A stretch of 64,000 nucleotides of DNA from Candidatus Phyllobacterium onerii (GCF_028331445.1 NZ_JAQMHX010000011.1:62001-126000), one strand, 5' to 3'. Shown: positions 1 through 8,798, counted from the first letter of the stretch. The notes: generated by a model from the letters alone, not told the origin. A program made the numbers and translations.

Positions 1-65
1 TTCAGGGCATGCTTCAAGTTCTCTACGATGCTGAACGGAGGCTGGATTTGGATGAAACCCGCCAC
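1..65 (-). CDS. Possible start of an unidentified gene, cut by the window edge
   Basis: A GTG codon at 65, three bases after the stop of the M41 peptidase gene, opens a frame that stays open to the window edge. It reads roughly MAGFIQIQPPFSIVENLKHA, which looks like natural protein. The position suggests a third gene in the same operon as the AAA and peptidase genes. No clear ribosome binding site is visible and only about 21 codons are seen, so neither gene status nor family can be established. Confidence 0.35.
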   Translation of the reverse strand, partial: MAGFIQIQPPFSIVENLKHAL

Positions 66-68
66 TGT

Positions 69-848
69 TCAAGCGGAGCTGGCGGGACTGGGGCAGCGCC
101 GTCCTGCCTTTGACAAATCCAGATGATCAATGGCCTGCTGCAGCGAACTCCCCTCCAATGTGGTTTCCTCGATCAGGATTGTGGCTAGGTGTTCTACATT
201 AGCTTTTGCTGTGGTGATGATCGCCCTGGCGCGGGCATAAGCATCCACGAGCCGCTCATGGACGGCTGACGCCAGCATCGGCCGCAAGCCAAGGATGCTT
301 GCTTCCACGTCTTTGTCGAAAAAGAGCAACGGCTGGTGTTCGCCGAAACCGAAGGAGCATTCGAGCGTGAATGCTAGTGTCGTCGCCTTGGCGAGGTCGC
401 TGTCGGCCGTTCCTCCGGAGCCAGCCGAGATAGAACCGATTATCACCTCCTCGGCCGCACGTCCCGCCAGGATGCAGGCCAACTCCGCTTCAAGATCGGT
501 TTCCATCGTATCTGCGAGCGGTTTACTCCTCCCCGTATTGAAGGCTCTGCCATCGTGGGTATTGATGCTGATGACATCAATCGTCCCTTGCTGCAGCACC
601 AGCCGCGCCACCGCGTGACCCGCTTCGTGGATCGCGATCCTCTTTAGCGTCTCCGGACTCCCGTTTGATTTGTCGGCGAGGAGCAAACGCTCAAGATCCT
701 CATATGTTATGGTTCTGCCGTCCCGGCGGGCCTCAAGTCGGGCAATCCGCACAAGCCTTTCAACGTCAGCCCCGCTCATGCCCGCTGCCTGCGCTGCCAG
801 ACGGCGCAGCACGCTTGAGGCATCGCCAGCGGCGGTTTCTCTTTCCAT
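69..848 (-). CDS. FtsH-like M41 zinc peptidase carrying the AAA lid at its N-terminus
   Basis: This 259-residue protein resembles the C-terminal half of FtsH. Residues about 20-60 look like the FtsH AAA+ lid (MSGADVERLVRIARLEARR). HEAGH follows near residue 75 with two zinc ligands and the catalytic Glu. A downstream SDLAKAT segment supplies the expected Asp ligand, so the peptidase looks intact. No membrane segment is visible. The ATG at 848 overlaps the stop of the upstream AAA gene (TGATG) and has an AAGGAG six bases before it, so it should be translated as a separate, coupled protein. It probably forms an ATP-dependent protease with that partner. The substrate is unknown. It may be cargo of the neighbouring Tn7-like element. 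Confidence 0.85.
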   Translation of the reverse strand: MERETAAGDASSVLRRLAAQAAGMSGADVERLVRIARLEARRDGRTITYEDLERLLLADKSNGSPETLKRIAIHEAGHAVARLVLQQGTIDVISINTHDGRAFNTGRSKPLADTMETDLEAELACILAGRAAEEVIIGSISAGSGGTADSDLAKATTLAFTLECSFGFGEHQPLLFFDKDVEASILGLRPMLASAVHERLVDAYARARAIITTAKANVEHLATILIEETTLEGSSLQQAIDHLDLSKAGRRCPSPASSA

Positions 849-2695
849 CACTGGCTCCTTCCGTGTTGACCGGTTCGAGGGGAAGTCTCTGGTGGCGGTA
901 CCGGGCGGGTAGCGACGACATGATCGAGATCAGAAGCGAGGTGAAAGCGCAGAATATCTGACAGCGTCCTGATATCGGGAAGTTTGACCGCGAGATGCTT
1001 CTCCAGCCTGCCTGAACGGATGATAGCTCTGTCGACGCTGTCGACGCGGTTGGTGGCAGCGAGAACAACGACCCCCGGCAAATCGGAAATGCCTTGCAAA
1101 AGCTCAAGCATGCGATTGACAGCGGAATTCCAGAAACCGGAGGAATGACCCGACTCCTGGCGTGTGCCGAGCCCATCAATCTCGTCAATGAAAAGGATTG
1201 CGGGTCGAAGCTGGCGTGCTTCTTCAAATGCCGCTTCCATATCCCTGATCAGGTCATCGAGACTTCCGGCCCCGGCCCATGCTGCGACAGACGTGGCAAC
1301 CAAGGGAATTCGCGCCGAATTGCAAAGAGCTTCGGCAAATGTCGTCTTGCCGGTGCCCGGGGGACCGAAGAGCAAGGCTTTGCTTGCAAGTTCATTCCAC
1401 TGCATCGATCCGTTTTTCCACTCCCCGAGACCAAACAGAAGATTTTCCGTCCACGCTCGCGCCTCATCGAATCCTGGCAAGGTTTCCACAGTCGGGACAG
1501 GAACGAGTCCTTGCGGATCGCCGACAGCCTGCGGTTCAATGACTTTGTGGGAGCGCCGCTTGCCCAGGGATTTGGATGCTCTGCGTCCAAAGACCGGGTG
1601 TGGATCGGTTTCATCGTCCTCGGCAATGAATTCTGTCCTTGCGATCGCGAAGCGGTGCAGTTTCTCGAGGGCCTCGTCTGCGGTGTTCCCGGTTCTGATC
1701 GCCGTCGACATGTCGAACAGTGTCAACAATTCGCACAGGTCCTCAGGAATTTTCCCGTCCGGCTCTTCGTCGAGCACAACGCGCATCGTCATTCTGATGA
1801 TTTCCATTGATATCGTTGGCGTTACCAGATTGACCTTTGCCGAAATCTCCATCCATTCCGGCAATGGATCCGGTTTGCTTGCCACCCCAAGAATCGGCAA
1901 CCGGGACTTTACCGCGTTTGCAAGTTTCCACTGCAAGTGCTCGGCCTTTTGCGAGCCCCACTTCGAGCCCTGGAAAACGATCATCTCCCGGGTGGCAATC
2001 TCATTGACCGGTTCCGGCCAAGTGCCACGTCGCGTGATCTTGAAACCATCGATCATCGCATAGGTGCTGCCGGGAATAACAATTCCGAACTCCAGCAAAT
2101 CGATGAGGACATCCTCCACTCCCTCAACGGGTGCATAGAAATTGATGAACGGCTGCGGCTCCCGCAGAATTCGACGAATCCCCGCAAGTCCGCCTTGCAC
2201 TTTCTCCAATGCAGCCGCCAGAAGCAGGCAGGTGCAGACCTCTGCCGTATCTGGTCGCTGCGCCAAGCCGCGGATGAATCCTGCAGCAGTACACGTCGAC
2301 TCGAAACGATCCTCACCGTGGGGCTGAGCGCCGGCCCGCAACGATTCCTGACCCGACAAAGGATTCGAGCGGCGGTACCCAGGATCACGCTCAGCACTTA
2401 TACTGGCAACCTCATCGACCTCATCCCATTCGTCGTTCAATTGGGCGCACATGGTTTCGAGCGTCGGCGGTCCTACATCTCGTGAGGCGGAAAGCGGTCC
2501 TTTGAACACCTTCATAAGGTGGCCTACGGTTTCCGGATTAACCCCAGGTGACAAATCAAACGCCGAAATGGCATGTCCATCCACCGTAGTAGTTCGCTGT
2601 TGAAGGATCCCTTTTGCAAGCGCTCGACCAGCCAATCTCCGTTTTTCGCGGCGGACAAGGCGTTGAAGGAAATATGGTATAATTTTGGAGACCAT
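848..2695 (-). CDS. AAA+ ATPase, FtsH-like core without lid or membrane anchor
   Basis: This 615-residue protein has about 400 N-terminal residues I do not recognise, followed by an FtsH/CDC48-type AAA+ core. Walker A is GPPGTGKT (about 444-451), Walker B is ILFIDE (about 500-505), a sensor-like AATNRVD follows, and RSGR sits at the arginine-finger region. The protein ends just where the AAA lid should start; the lid is at the N-terminus of the next gene. FtsH has two N-terminal membrane helices, and none are seen here, so it is probably cytosolic. It is translationally coupled to the M41 peptidase and divergent from an Xre regulator. The likely role is unfolding substrates for the peptidase. 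Confidence 0.85.
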   Translation of the reverse strand: MVSKIIPYFLQRLVRREKRRLAGRALAKGILQQRTTTVDGHAISAFDLSPGVNPETVGHLMKVFKGPLSASRDVGPPTLETMCAQLNDEWDEVDEVASISAERDPGYRRSNPLSGQESLRAGAQPHGEDRFESTCTAAGFIRGLAQRPDTAEVCTCLLLAAALEKVQGGLAGIRRILREPQPFINFYAPVEGVEDVLIDLLEFGIVIPGSTYAMIDGFKITRRGTWPEPVNEIATREMIVFQGSKWGSQKAEHLQWKLANAVKSRLPILGVASKPDPLPEWMEISAKVNLVTPTISMEIIRMTMRVVLDEEPDGKIPEDLCELLTLFDMSTAIRTGNTADEALEKLHRFAIARTEFIAEDDETDPHPVFGRRASKSLGKRRSHKVIEPQAVGDPQGLVPVPTVETLPGFDEARAWTENLLFGLGEWKNGSMQWNELASKALLFGPPGTGKTTFAEALCNSARIPLVATSVAAWAGAGSLDDLIRDMEAAFEEARQLRPAILFIDEIDGLGTRQESGHSSGFWNSAVNRMLELLQGISDLPGVVVLAATNRVDSVDRAIIRSGRLEKHLAVKLPDIRTLSDILRFHLASDLDHVVATRPVPPPETSPRTGQHGRSQ

Positions 2696-2861
2696 GCTGG
2701 CTCAAACCCCTTTGTCGCTAAGAAACGCTTTGCAAATGGATTGGCTGCAGCCCAGAGGGACCAATCCTTTAAGCTCACTCCGTTGCGCAACGCGCAAGGA
2801 TTCGGTTCGTGTCTCTGTCTGGCGACCGATTCGTGATCGTTGAGAACTTATATACACTTGC

Positions 2862-2924
2862 TTCCCTTTTTTCGCAAATTTATTCCTTTTTTTCGCAAAT
2901 ACATTCCCCAATTTCGCACGGCCT
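2862..2924. repeat. Three 21-bp tandem repeats, probable operator
   Basis: Units start at 2862, 2883 and 2904. The first two share TTCC, a T-run and TTTCGCAAAT; the third is diverged (TTCCCCAATTTCGCACGG). The period is exactly 21 bp, two helical turns. A further TTTTTTCG lies at 2951. They sit between the divergent AAA gene (start 2695) and the Xre gene (start 2980). That suggests an operator for the Xre protein, although transposase-binding sites also repeat at about this length. Confidence 0.6.
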
Positions 2925-2979
2925 CTTTCAAGCCGAGCTAATTGTTGACATTTTTTCGAAAGGGGGAACTTTGGCACCT

Positions 2980-3222
2980 ATGGAGCCACCTTCAGCCCTC
3001 TTACGTGCCGCACGCGTTGCCTTGGACATAAGCCAAAGCGAACTGGCTAACCGATGCGGTTTGAGCAAACGTACTGTCTATAACGTTGAACAGGGACAAG
3101 GAACTCTCGACACTATCCACCGTATTCGAAAAACCTTGGAGAGTGAGGGCATCAAGTTTCTGCTAAGCGAAGACGACCCGGCATATTGGCCAGGATTCCG
3201 AGTTGACCCGAGCATACTTTAA
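2980..3222 (+). CDS. Xre-family HTH transcriptional regulator
   Basis: This 80-residue protein is almost entirely one Xre/Cro helix-turn-helix domain: LLRAARVALDISQSELA, then a recognition helix in CGLSKRTVYNVEQG, then IHRIRKTLESEGIKFL. This is the single-domain type found in mobile elements and toxin-antitoxin loci. The ATG at 2980 is used here. TTG at 2971 is an alternative because AGGGGG at 2961-2966 lies only four bases before it. The gene is divergent from the AAA/M41 pair, and the three 21-bp repeats upstream are plausible binding sites, so it probably represses itself, the AAA/M41 operon or both. No toxin partner follows directly. Confidence 0.8.
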   Translation: MEPPSALLRAARVALDISQSELANRCGLSKRTVYNVEQGQGTLDTIHRIRKTLESEGIKFLLSEDDPAYWPGFRVDPSIL

Positions 3223-3831
3223 CGAGAGTGATGCCGGCTACCTGATCGCATCGGTCTTTGCAAGACCCTTAGCTGCAGCACTCAATAGTACTTATTTTAA
3301 GTCGCTTGATTGCGGAGTGGAATCCGCGAACTCGCAATCACTTACGCCTCGATCAAAAATGTCAACAATACTTTGCTTCTTTGCATTCTCACGGAGTCCT
3401 TTTCAAATCCGCCAAGCGAATTAGAGGTATTCACCATCCCCTAACCATGGAGAAAAATTCGCATCGAAATAGTATAATTATGCGTAATGAAAGCAGAAAT
3501 TATAAATTAATACCGTTTACTCTTGTCTTTCAATGTTATAAATAGGTATAGTCGGGTTAGGCGAGCGATTAGCATCGCCATGGTTCGGGGCAAGAGAAAC
3601 TCTTACTCTTGATACACCATCGTCTATCGGCGTATAGATGAAAATTTGTTATTTTTCTCCTTTACAAATGGCAAAAAATACTATATCTTACATTTTTCTG
3701 AAAGTAACACTCGAATAGTCGGCGAGCAAAACTCTCGCCGCGGTGACGTGCCACGAAACGATTGTGAAGTCGCGCCAGCATCGCCGGGGAGACCGGCCTG
3801 GCAACTTACAACACCATTGATCGAGGTCACT
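3223..3831. other. AT-rich intergenic stretch with no convincing gene
   Basis: These 609 bases between the Xre and PIN-like genes contain only short frames with unnatural composition. The middle part (about 3440-3560) is notably AT-rich. It may hold promoters for the transposition genes or remains of lost genes. No tRNA-like or CRISPR-like structure was seen. Confidence 0.5.
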
Positions 3832-4485
3832 ATGAATTACCTTATGCTCTGCACATCCGTGCTCTCAATCGGTTCCGATACGACTACTCCTCATGGAATG
3901 GCCGTTCAAAAGTTGTTGTCTGCTTTGCGGCGCGACTATGAATTTTGCGTTTCACCTACCGCTCTTCAAGATCTGAACTTTGGAAGAATGCTTGCAATGA
4001 GCAACGGGGTTCCGTGGATCGATGACCTGGACCGCCTTATCAGTACCGCTTCTTCAAACAAAGTTTTTGAAATTACCGAGGAGACAGCGGTGATCGGGGG
4101 TGAGGTCAAGGCAAAAATCGCCGAACGATGCATACCAAAAAAGATTGCCGAGTATCGAAAATGGCCCGCATGTATTCAAAACTGGGTAATCGCGGCCACG
4201 AGCCAGCGACTGGGGCTGAGCGAAGGTGACATCTTGTTGTGTGCTTTGGCCATACAGCACCAAGCAACTTTGCTAACCGCGAAGAAAGCTTTCGGCCTGT
4301 TTCGAGAAGTCATCCCATCCCTAACGGTAATCCAAATCGCTCAGGACGGTAGCGTATCGACGAAACAGTTATCGCACTGTCATGTTGCGGCAAATCGAAA
4401 AATGGGCGGGCTACTACCCCATGGAAAGGAAGCTACCATGGCTACCGAAACAAGCAATTATGCAAAAAATTACGACTGCTCGTAG
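3832..4485 (+). CDS. PIN-domain-like protein with altered first acidic residue
   Basis: The 217-residue protein has the outline of a PIN-fold ribonuclease: a short first strand (MNYLMLCTSVLSI) and, late in the chain, LSEGDILLCALAIQHQATLLTAKKAF, which resembles the PIN pattern of an Asp followed by a helix and a strand ending in T-K/D-AF. PIN toxins normally begin with LDTSVL, so the first catalytic Asp appears to be Cys here. It may be inactive, or the match may be only structural. The ATG at 3832 is chosen for GAGG at 3823-3826, although the frame is open about 190 bases further upstream. The gene is co-directional with tnsA 170 bases away. No antitoxin was recognised next to it. Confidence 0.6.
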   Translation: MNYLMLCTSVLSIGSDTTTPHGMAVQKLLSALRRDYEFCVSPTALQDLNFGRMLAMSNGVPWIDDLDRLISTASSNKVFEITEETAVIGGEVKAKIAERCIPKKIAEYRKWPACIQNWVIAATSQRLGLSEGDILLCALAIQHQATLLTAKKAFGLFREVIPSLTVIQIAQDGSVSTKQLSHCHVAANRKMGGLLPHGKEATMATETSNYAKNYDCS

Positions 4486-4558
4486 CCCGTAGAAACGTCG
4501 TTGAGGTGCTCGTGCAGCAGGTTGTTTACCTCTGGCTTTTGTATGAAAGGAATATCCT

Positions 4559-4696
4559 ATGTTTAAGCCACGCTCTCTCCTGGACGCCAAACTTCAGTCC
4601 CGCGCGTTTGGCATTTCAGATGGTCCATCCGTTGCAAATGACGATTTTGCAGGGTGGCGCGGCAAAACCTTGGTAGGAGGCTATCATATAGCGTAG
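4559..4696 (+). CDS. Small ORF before tnsA, 45 residues
   Basis: This 45-residue frame begins MFKPRSLLDAKLQSRAF and has a strong ribosome binding site (GAAAGG eight bases before the ATG). It overlaps the start of the TnsA frame by about 40 bases. It has no match I recognise. It could be a leader peptide coupling translation into tnsA. Alternatively it could be the true N-terminus of TnsA joined by a frameshift or sequence error, since TnsA itself has no good start codon. Confidence 0.5.
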   Translation: MFKPRSLLDAKLQSRAFGISDGPSVANDDFAGWRGKTLVGGYHIA

Positions 4697-5388
4697 CTGC
4701 CAATGACGACAGCTGGTCGTGTGACAGGCCCGCCATCCATATTGATGAATCCGTAGCGATGCGCGAGCCTAAGAAAAGGAAACGTGGGTCGAAGATTGGC
4801 TTTATTATCGATCCCTTCCGGCGACGGAAGATCTGGTACGAGAGTGGTCTGGAGGAAAATTTGCTTAGTGTACTCGTGGCAATGCCGACTGTGGCGGAAG
4901 TCCGAGAACAACAATTAGTCAGGTTCGTCAGACAGGGGCGTGATCGTAAGCATTTCTTTGATTTTATTGTCCGCTGGACCGACGGCTCGGTGACAGCATT
5001 TGCTGCTAAGTACAGTCAGGATATCGACCGCGAGCTCTTGCTTGACTTATGTGCGATCAGGGACTCGCTTGGCGACGTTGTCGCCGACGAATATTCCACC
5101 CTAAGCGAAACTGACTTCGACCAGATCACGATTGAAAATTCGAAACTGATCATTGCCAGTGCACGGGATTTCGACTTCGAGGGACAACGCGCCGTGAGGA
5201 TGCTGTTGCACTCAGTTGGCCGCGAAGTACGGCTAGGCGAAATCGCTAGTGCAACTGGCCTTGGCGAACGCGGGTACCGCGCAGCTCTGAGTTTGGTCCA
5301 GAGTGGCGATCTTGTTTGCGCCGCGAACAAACCGCTTGAACCTAGCGCATTGGTCTTTAACGCACTTCACGGATGTGAAGCGCGTTAA
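4654..5388 (+). CDS. tnsA: TnsA-like transposon endonuclease
   Basis: TnsA cuts the 5' ends of Tn7-like elements while TnsB cuts the 3' ends, giving cut-and-paste movement. This 244-residue protein has a restriction-endonuclease-like core: Glu in ESGLEENLL (about 63-68), Asp in FFDFIVRW (about 103) and Lys in FAAKYSQD (about 119). That is the E-D-K order of TnsA, with Ala where TnsA has Gln before the Lys. A C-terminal helical region follows (about 175-244), plausibly the TnsC-contacting part. The GTG at 4654 has a poor ribosome binding site; an ATG at 4759 would drop 35 residues of basic, low-complexity sequence. It is the first gene of the tnsABC-tniQ operon. Confidence 0.8.
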   Translation: MARQNLGRRLSYSVAANDDSWSCDRPAIHIDESVAMREPKKRKRGSKIGFIIDPFRRRKIWYESGLEENLLSVLVAMPTVAEVREQQLVRFVRQGRDRKHFFDFIVRWTDGSVTAFAAKYSQDIDRELLLDLCAIRDSLGDVVADEYSTLSETDFDQITIENSKLIIASARDFDFEGQRAVRMLLHSVGREVRLGEIASATGLGERGYRAALSLVQSGDLVCAANKPLEPSALVFNALHGCEAR

Positions 5389-5460
5389 ACATTGGTCACC
5401 GATTTTATTTAACAGATTCCAACCGGCACGTCGAAATCAACGAGCTTAGGCGGGGATAAC

Positions 5461-7719
5461 ATGACAGATCGAAGGGAGCGCGCGCATCTATTCGGACGCC
5501 ATGACCGTTTGGTCATCGACGGCCAGTGCTACAGGGTCGACGACAAAGTAAAAGGTGTCCACTACCTGCAACTAATCAACGACAATCTGATCGAAGATTT
5601 CTTCGTCACTAAAACTGACCGAGAAATCAATGATCTGATTTCAAAAAATCGGCTTCGGATCGATGAGGGATACTTTTCGAAGACCTTGTCGCTGTTGCGT
5701 ATGAAATACGACAGCTCCGACCTCGGTGATCTATCGGAAGATGAGCTGCGCACCGTGGCCTGGAAAAAAGAATGGTGCGTCAGGTTTCTTACGAACTCCG
5801 GAGATCGAGCCGCGGCTTGGAGGCCTAGTCGCAATCCGGCGGATATGAAGCAGTTCATTTCAAATGAGATGGACAACATGGATCAATGGTACTTGGATCA
5901 ATTCGGCACACGTCGTCCGCCAGGCCGCCGTCGAAAAGGAGAACTCCGAAAGGCATTCGATTATCCCAGCGCAAGCACACTTCGCGACTGGTTGAAGCTT
6001 TTCGCTAAATTCAAATATCGCATGGACGCCTTCCGTCCGAACTACGCGGAGTGTGGAAATCGCAATCAGCTCGACACGCGCGCTCTGGCACTCATTGAGG
6101 AAGAGGTCAAAAAGTTTGGCAGCGTTCTCCGACCGCTTATGGGCGATATTTATGAGAATATTGAAGCAAAGTTTTATGAATTTAACAAGAACTTAGACGG
6201 GAAACATCATATCAAGGTAAGCGACAAAGCAGTCCGCAGAAGAATCCACATGATGGACCCCTTTCTTTTAGACGCTGCTCGATATGGTGAAGATTATGCT
6301 TTGCGTAAGTATACCCCCGTAGGCAGGGGAATGGTTGTGACGCGCTTGCTCGAGCACACTGAGATGGATGACTGGGAAGCCGACCTACACACGCTCATTG
6401 TGAAGTCCAGCGTCTGGAATAAACTTTCTAAAGAGGCTAAAGCAAAGGTCCCACGTACCCGTTGCACCCTCACTATCGGCATCGAAAAGTTGAGTAGATG
6501 TGTCGTCGGGATGCATCTGAGTCCCCACCCTCCTTCAGCTGCCACAGCGAAATCGGCGCTTCGCTCCATCATGATCGACAAGTCGCCGCAAGCCAAGTTC
6601 GCGGGAGCAAAGAGCGACTGGAACATGCACGGTACACCAGAATATCTGTCGACCGACGGTGGGGCAGTTTTTCTCGGAGAGTATGAAGAAGCTCTTCGCA
6701 TGTCGGCGGTTTCGCGGAGTCTGCCCGAAAAGGATCCGAGGATGCGTGGGACGGTAGAATCGTTCTTTCGGACGCTCAAACGGCTTTGTCGCTATTTTGC
6801 TGGAAGGTCGTTTGCCAACGTTGTCGAAAAGGGAGACTACCCCGCCGAAAAAATGGCATCGTTAACTTATCAGGAATTCTATAAGTCGCTCATCATTTTT
6901 ATCGTGGACTATTATCACCATCGAGCTCATCGCGGTCTAAACGGCGGAACTCCGTATGGCAAATGGCATTCGGAGGCCTCTCGAGGTCTTCCCCCTACCC
7001 GTTCCAGACAGCAGATTATTGTGGCATTTGGCCTGCGCGACACCAGAAAAGTTGACAAAGAAGGCATTACCTATGTCAACCAACAGTACCATTCTGAAGA
7101 CTTGGGAGCATTGTATCCTTTAGTTGGAGATATGTTGCTCGATATTATTATCGATCCTGATGACCTCAGCATGATCCTCGTCCGTGTTCCAAAATATGTG
7201 AAGGACCGCAAAGCGTTTGAAAACAAGGATTATATCGAGGCTAAATGTCAGACGGCGTTTCGAGAAGGCGTGACGTTGGTTGATGTGCTGGAAGCCAACA
7301 AAGACGTTATGGAAGAAGTCCGAAAGCAGCAAGAGGCAGGCCGGCCAATCCGCTTGGCGGCCCATGGCAAATTGCTCGATATTGCAGAGGATGGCCAACG
7401 TATTGCCGGGGTGCCGGCGGCCGAAATTACGCAAAAAGACTATGACTCCATTAAACGTCGACTGGAGCGTAAGGGTAAAGCTGCGCTGACCGGCGTAAAC
7501 TATGCCGAAGCGCCCGTGATCACCGAGAGCGGTCGACCTGGCAAAGTCGTCGCCGAATCCGCTCGAACTAAACCACGTGCTCCGGGCAAGACACCGTCAG
7601 AGTTAGAGTCCTCTGGTCCAACCGATGTCATCGTAAAACAATTAGTTGAGGACAGCGCCTCCTTGCCTCGGCCGCTCAAATTCTCTGATTCAATGAACGT
7701 GCCAGGAGAAGACGAATGA
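5461..7719 (+). CDS. tnsB: TnsB-like DDE transposase
   Basis: This 752-residue protein is the catalytic transposase. It binds the element ends and performs 3'-end cleavage and strand transfer. The rve/RNase H core carries Asp in DDWEADLH (about 308), Asp in STDGGAVF (about 399) and Glu in MRGTVESFF (about 433), a full DDE triad. The N-terminal 250 residues should hold the helix-turn-helix DNA-binding domains. After about 520 come a Mu-type beta-barrel region and a long polar tail that may contact TnsC. GGCGGGG precedes the ATG. The 3' end overlaps tnsC by four bases (ATGA), so the two are translationally coupled. Length suits TnsB (about 700 residues). Confidence 0.93.
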   Translation: MTDRRERAHLFGRHDRLVIDGQCYRVDDKVKGVHYLQLINDNLIEDFFVTKTDREINDLISKNRLRIDEGYFSKTLSLLRMKYDSSDLGDLSEDELRTVAWKKEWCVRFLTNSGDRAAAWRPSRNPADMKQFISNEMDNMDQWYLDQFGTRRPPGRRRKGELRKAFDYPSASTLRDWLKLFAKFKYRMDAFRPNYAECGNRNQLDTRALALIEEEVKKFGSVLRPLMGDIYENIEAKFYEFNKNLDGKHHIKVSDKAVRRRIHMMDPFLLDAARYGEDYALRKYTPVGRGMVVTRLLEHTEMDDWEADLHTLIVKSSVWNKLSKEAKAKVPRTRCTLTIGIEKLSRCVVGMHLSPHPPSAATAKSALRSIMIDKSPQAKFAGAKSDWNMHGTPEYLSTDGGAVFLGEYEEALRMSAVSRSLPEKDPRMRGTVESFFRTLKRLCRYFAGRSFANVVEKGDYPAEKMASLTYQEFYKSLIIFIVDYYHHRAHRGLNGGTPYGKWHSEASRGLPPTRSRQQIIVAFGLRDTRKVDKEGITYVNQQYHSEDLGALYPLVGDMLLDIIIDPDDLSMILVRVPKYVKDRKAFENKDYIEAKCQTAFREGVTLVDVLEANKDVMEEVRKQQEAGRPIRLAAHGKLLDIAEDGQRIAGVPAAEITQKDYDSIKRRLERKGKAALTGVNYAEAPVITESGRPGKVVAESARTKPRAPGKTPSELESSGPTDVIVKQLVEDSASLPRPLKFSDSMNVPGEDE

Positions 7720-8798
7720 CCCGCGTGAAAGCTCTTGGAAGGCCAGTCAAATCCTCTTCATCTATGCCAAGCGAAGCGTCGGCTACACCACTTGATGATT
7801 TTTCTGATGACGACTTCTTCGATTCAATTATTACCAAACTACCGGCCAAAAGTCGGGAAACGATCGAAATCATCAGTAAGGTCAAGAGCACATATATCAC
7901 CAGCGGTAGAGACGCTGTTTTGAAGAACTCGTTTGACGATTTTCTAGAGAAAATGTTTGCACGACGCAACGGGCTCCGGGACGACGGGCGTGCTTTCTTC
8001 GTCACCGGCGCTAGTGGTGCCGGAAAAACTTATTCGATCGAACATCTGCTAGCCGAGAACGAGACGATGCAACCCCAGGTGAAGTCGTTTGGAACTATCA
8101 AACCCGTGATCTCGGTTGCGCTGCTAGGGCCCTCCACACTCAAAATTCTCGGTCGGAGTATCTTGCGGCAAGCAGGATACGAACTGGTCCAGAACATGGA
8201 ACAGGGCGAGATCTGGGACATGTTGCCAGCCCAGCTTCACCACCGAAAAGTTCTCATTATCCATGTTGACGAAACTCAACACATGTTGAAGCAGACAAAG
8301 ACCGACACGGAGCGAGAGAACCTCGCAAAAGCCTTCAAAGGCGTGATGAATTATAAACCATGGCCGGTAAGCTTCATCATGTCGGGAATGCCGGAAACAA
8401 CGGAGCTTGCGAGACTCGATGAACAAATTGAGCGACGCGGGTACTACATCGATCTACCGGATATTGAACTACCGGAGAGCCGCGCCCTAGTTCTAAAGAT
8501 CATCAACAAATCTGCTGAAGCGGCGGGCTTACAAGCAGACAAGGTCGTCAACAGCGATCTTCCGGAACGTATCACCCATGCGGCACGATATAGATTTGGT
8601 CGCATTACCCAAGTCATGTTGGAAGCAATTCAGGTTGCGTTGAAACGAGGGGATCCACATCTAAGCCGGGAACACTTCGCCTACGCGTACCTTGGACTAT
8701 CGCACGCTAGAGGTCATGATGAGATGAACCCGTTTCTCGTTGACGACTGGGAACGGTTGCCTCCGGGTTCATTCTTAAAAAAGTGGCGCGATGACTGA
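7716..8798 (+). CDS. tnsC: TnsC-like AAA+ transposition regulator
   Basis: TnsC/TniB ATPases assemble on target DNA and link the target selector (TniQ) to the transposase. This 360-residue protein has Walker A GASGAGKT (about 98-105) and Walker B VLIIHVDE (about 179-186) followed by TQHM, typical of the TniB/TnsC family. A sensor-like MSGMPET and a C-terminal AAA lid follow. An acidic Ser-rich N-terminus (about 15-40) may be the part that contacts TnsA or TnsB. It overlaps tnsB by ATGA and tniQ by TGATG. It is shorter than E. coli TnsC (about 555) and similar in size to TniB-like forms. Confidence 0.92.
   Translation: MTRVKALGRPVKSSSSMPSEASATPLDDFSDDDFFDSIITKLPAKSRETIEIISKVKSTYITSGRDAVLKNSFDDFLEKMFARRNGLRDDGRAFFVTGASGAGKTYSIEHLLAENETMQPQVKSFGTIKPVISVALLGPSTLKILGRSILRQAGYELVQNMEQGEIWDMLPAQLHHRKVLIIHVDETQHMLKQTKTDTERENLAKAFKGVMNYKPWPVSFIMSGMPETTELARLDEQIERRGYYIDLPDIELPESRALVLKIINKSAEAAGLQADKVVNSDLPERITHAARYRFGRITQVMLEAIQVALKRGDPHLSREHFAYAYLGLSHARGHDEMNPFLVDDWERLPPGSFLKKWRDD

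Noticed and set aside
69-2695. One frameshifted FtsH gene
   Set aside because: The second gene has its own strong ribosome binding site and start at a coupled TGATG overlap, so two separate genes are more likely; comparison with relatives could still reverse this.
2862-2924. 21-bp repeats as the other end of the Tn7-like element
   Set aside because: They share no sequence with the repeats near 10919-11032, which should match if both were TnsB sites of one element.
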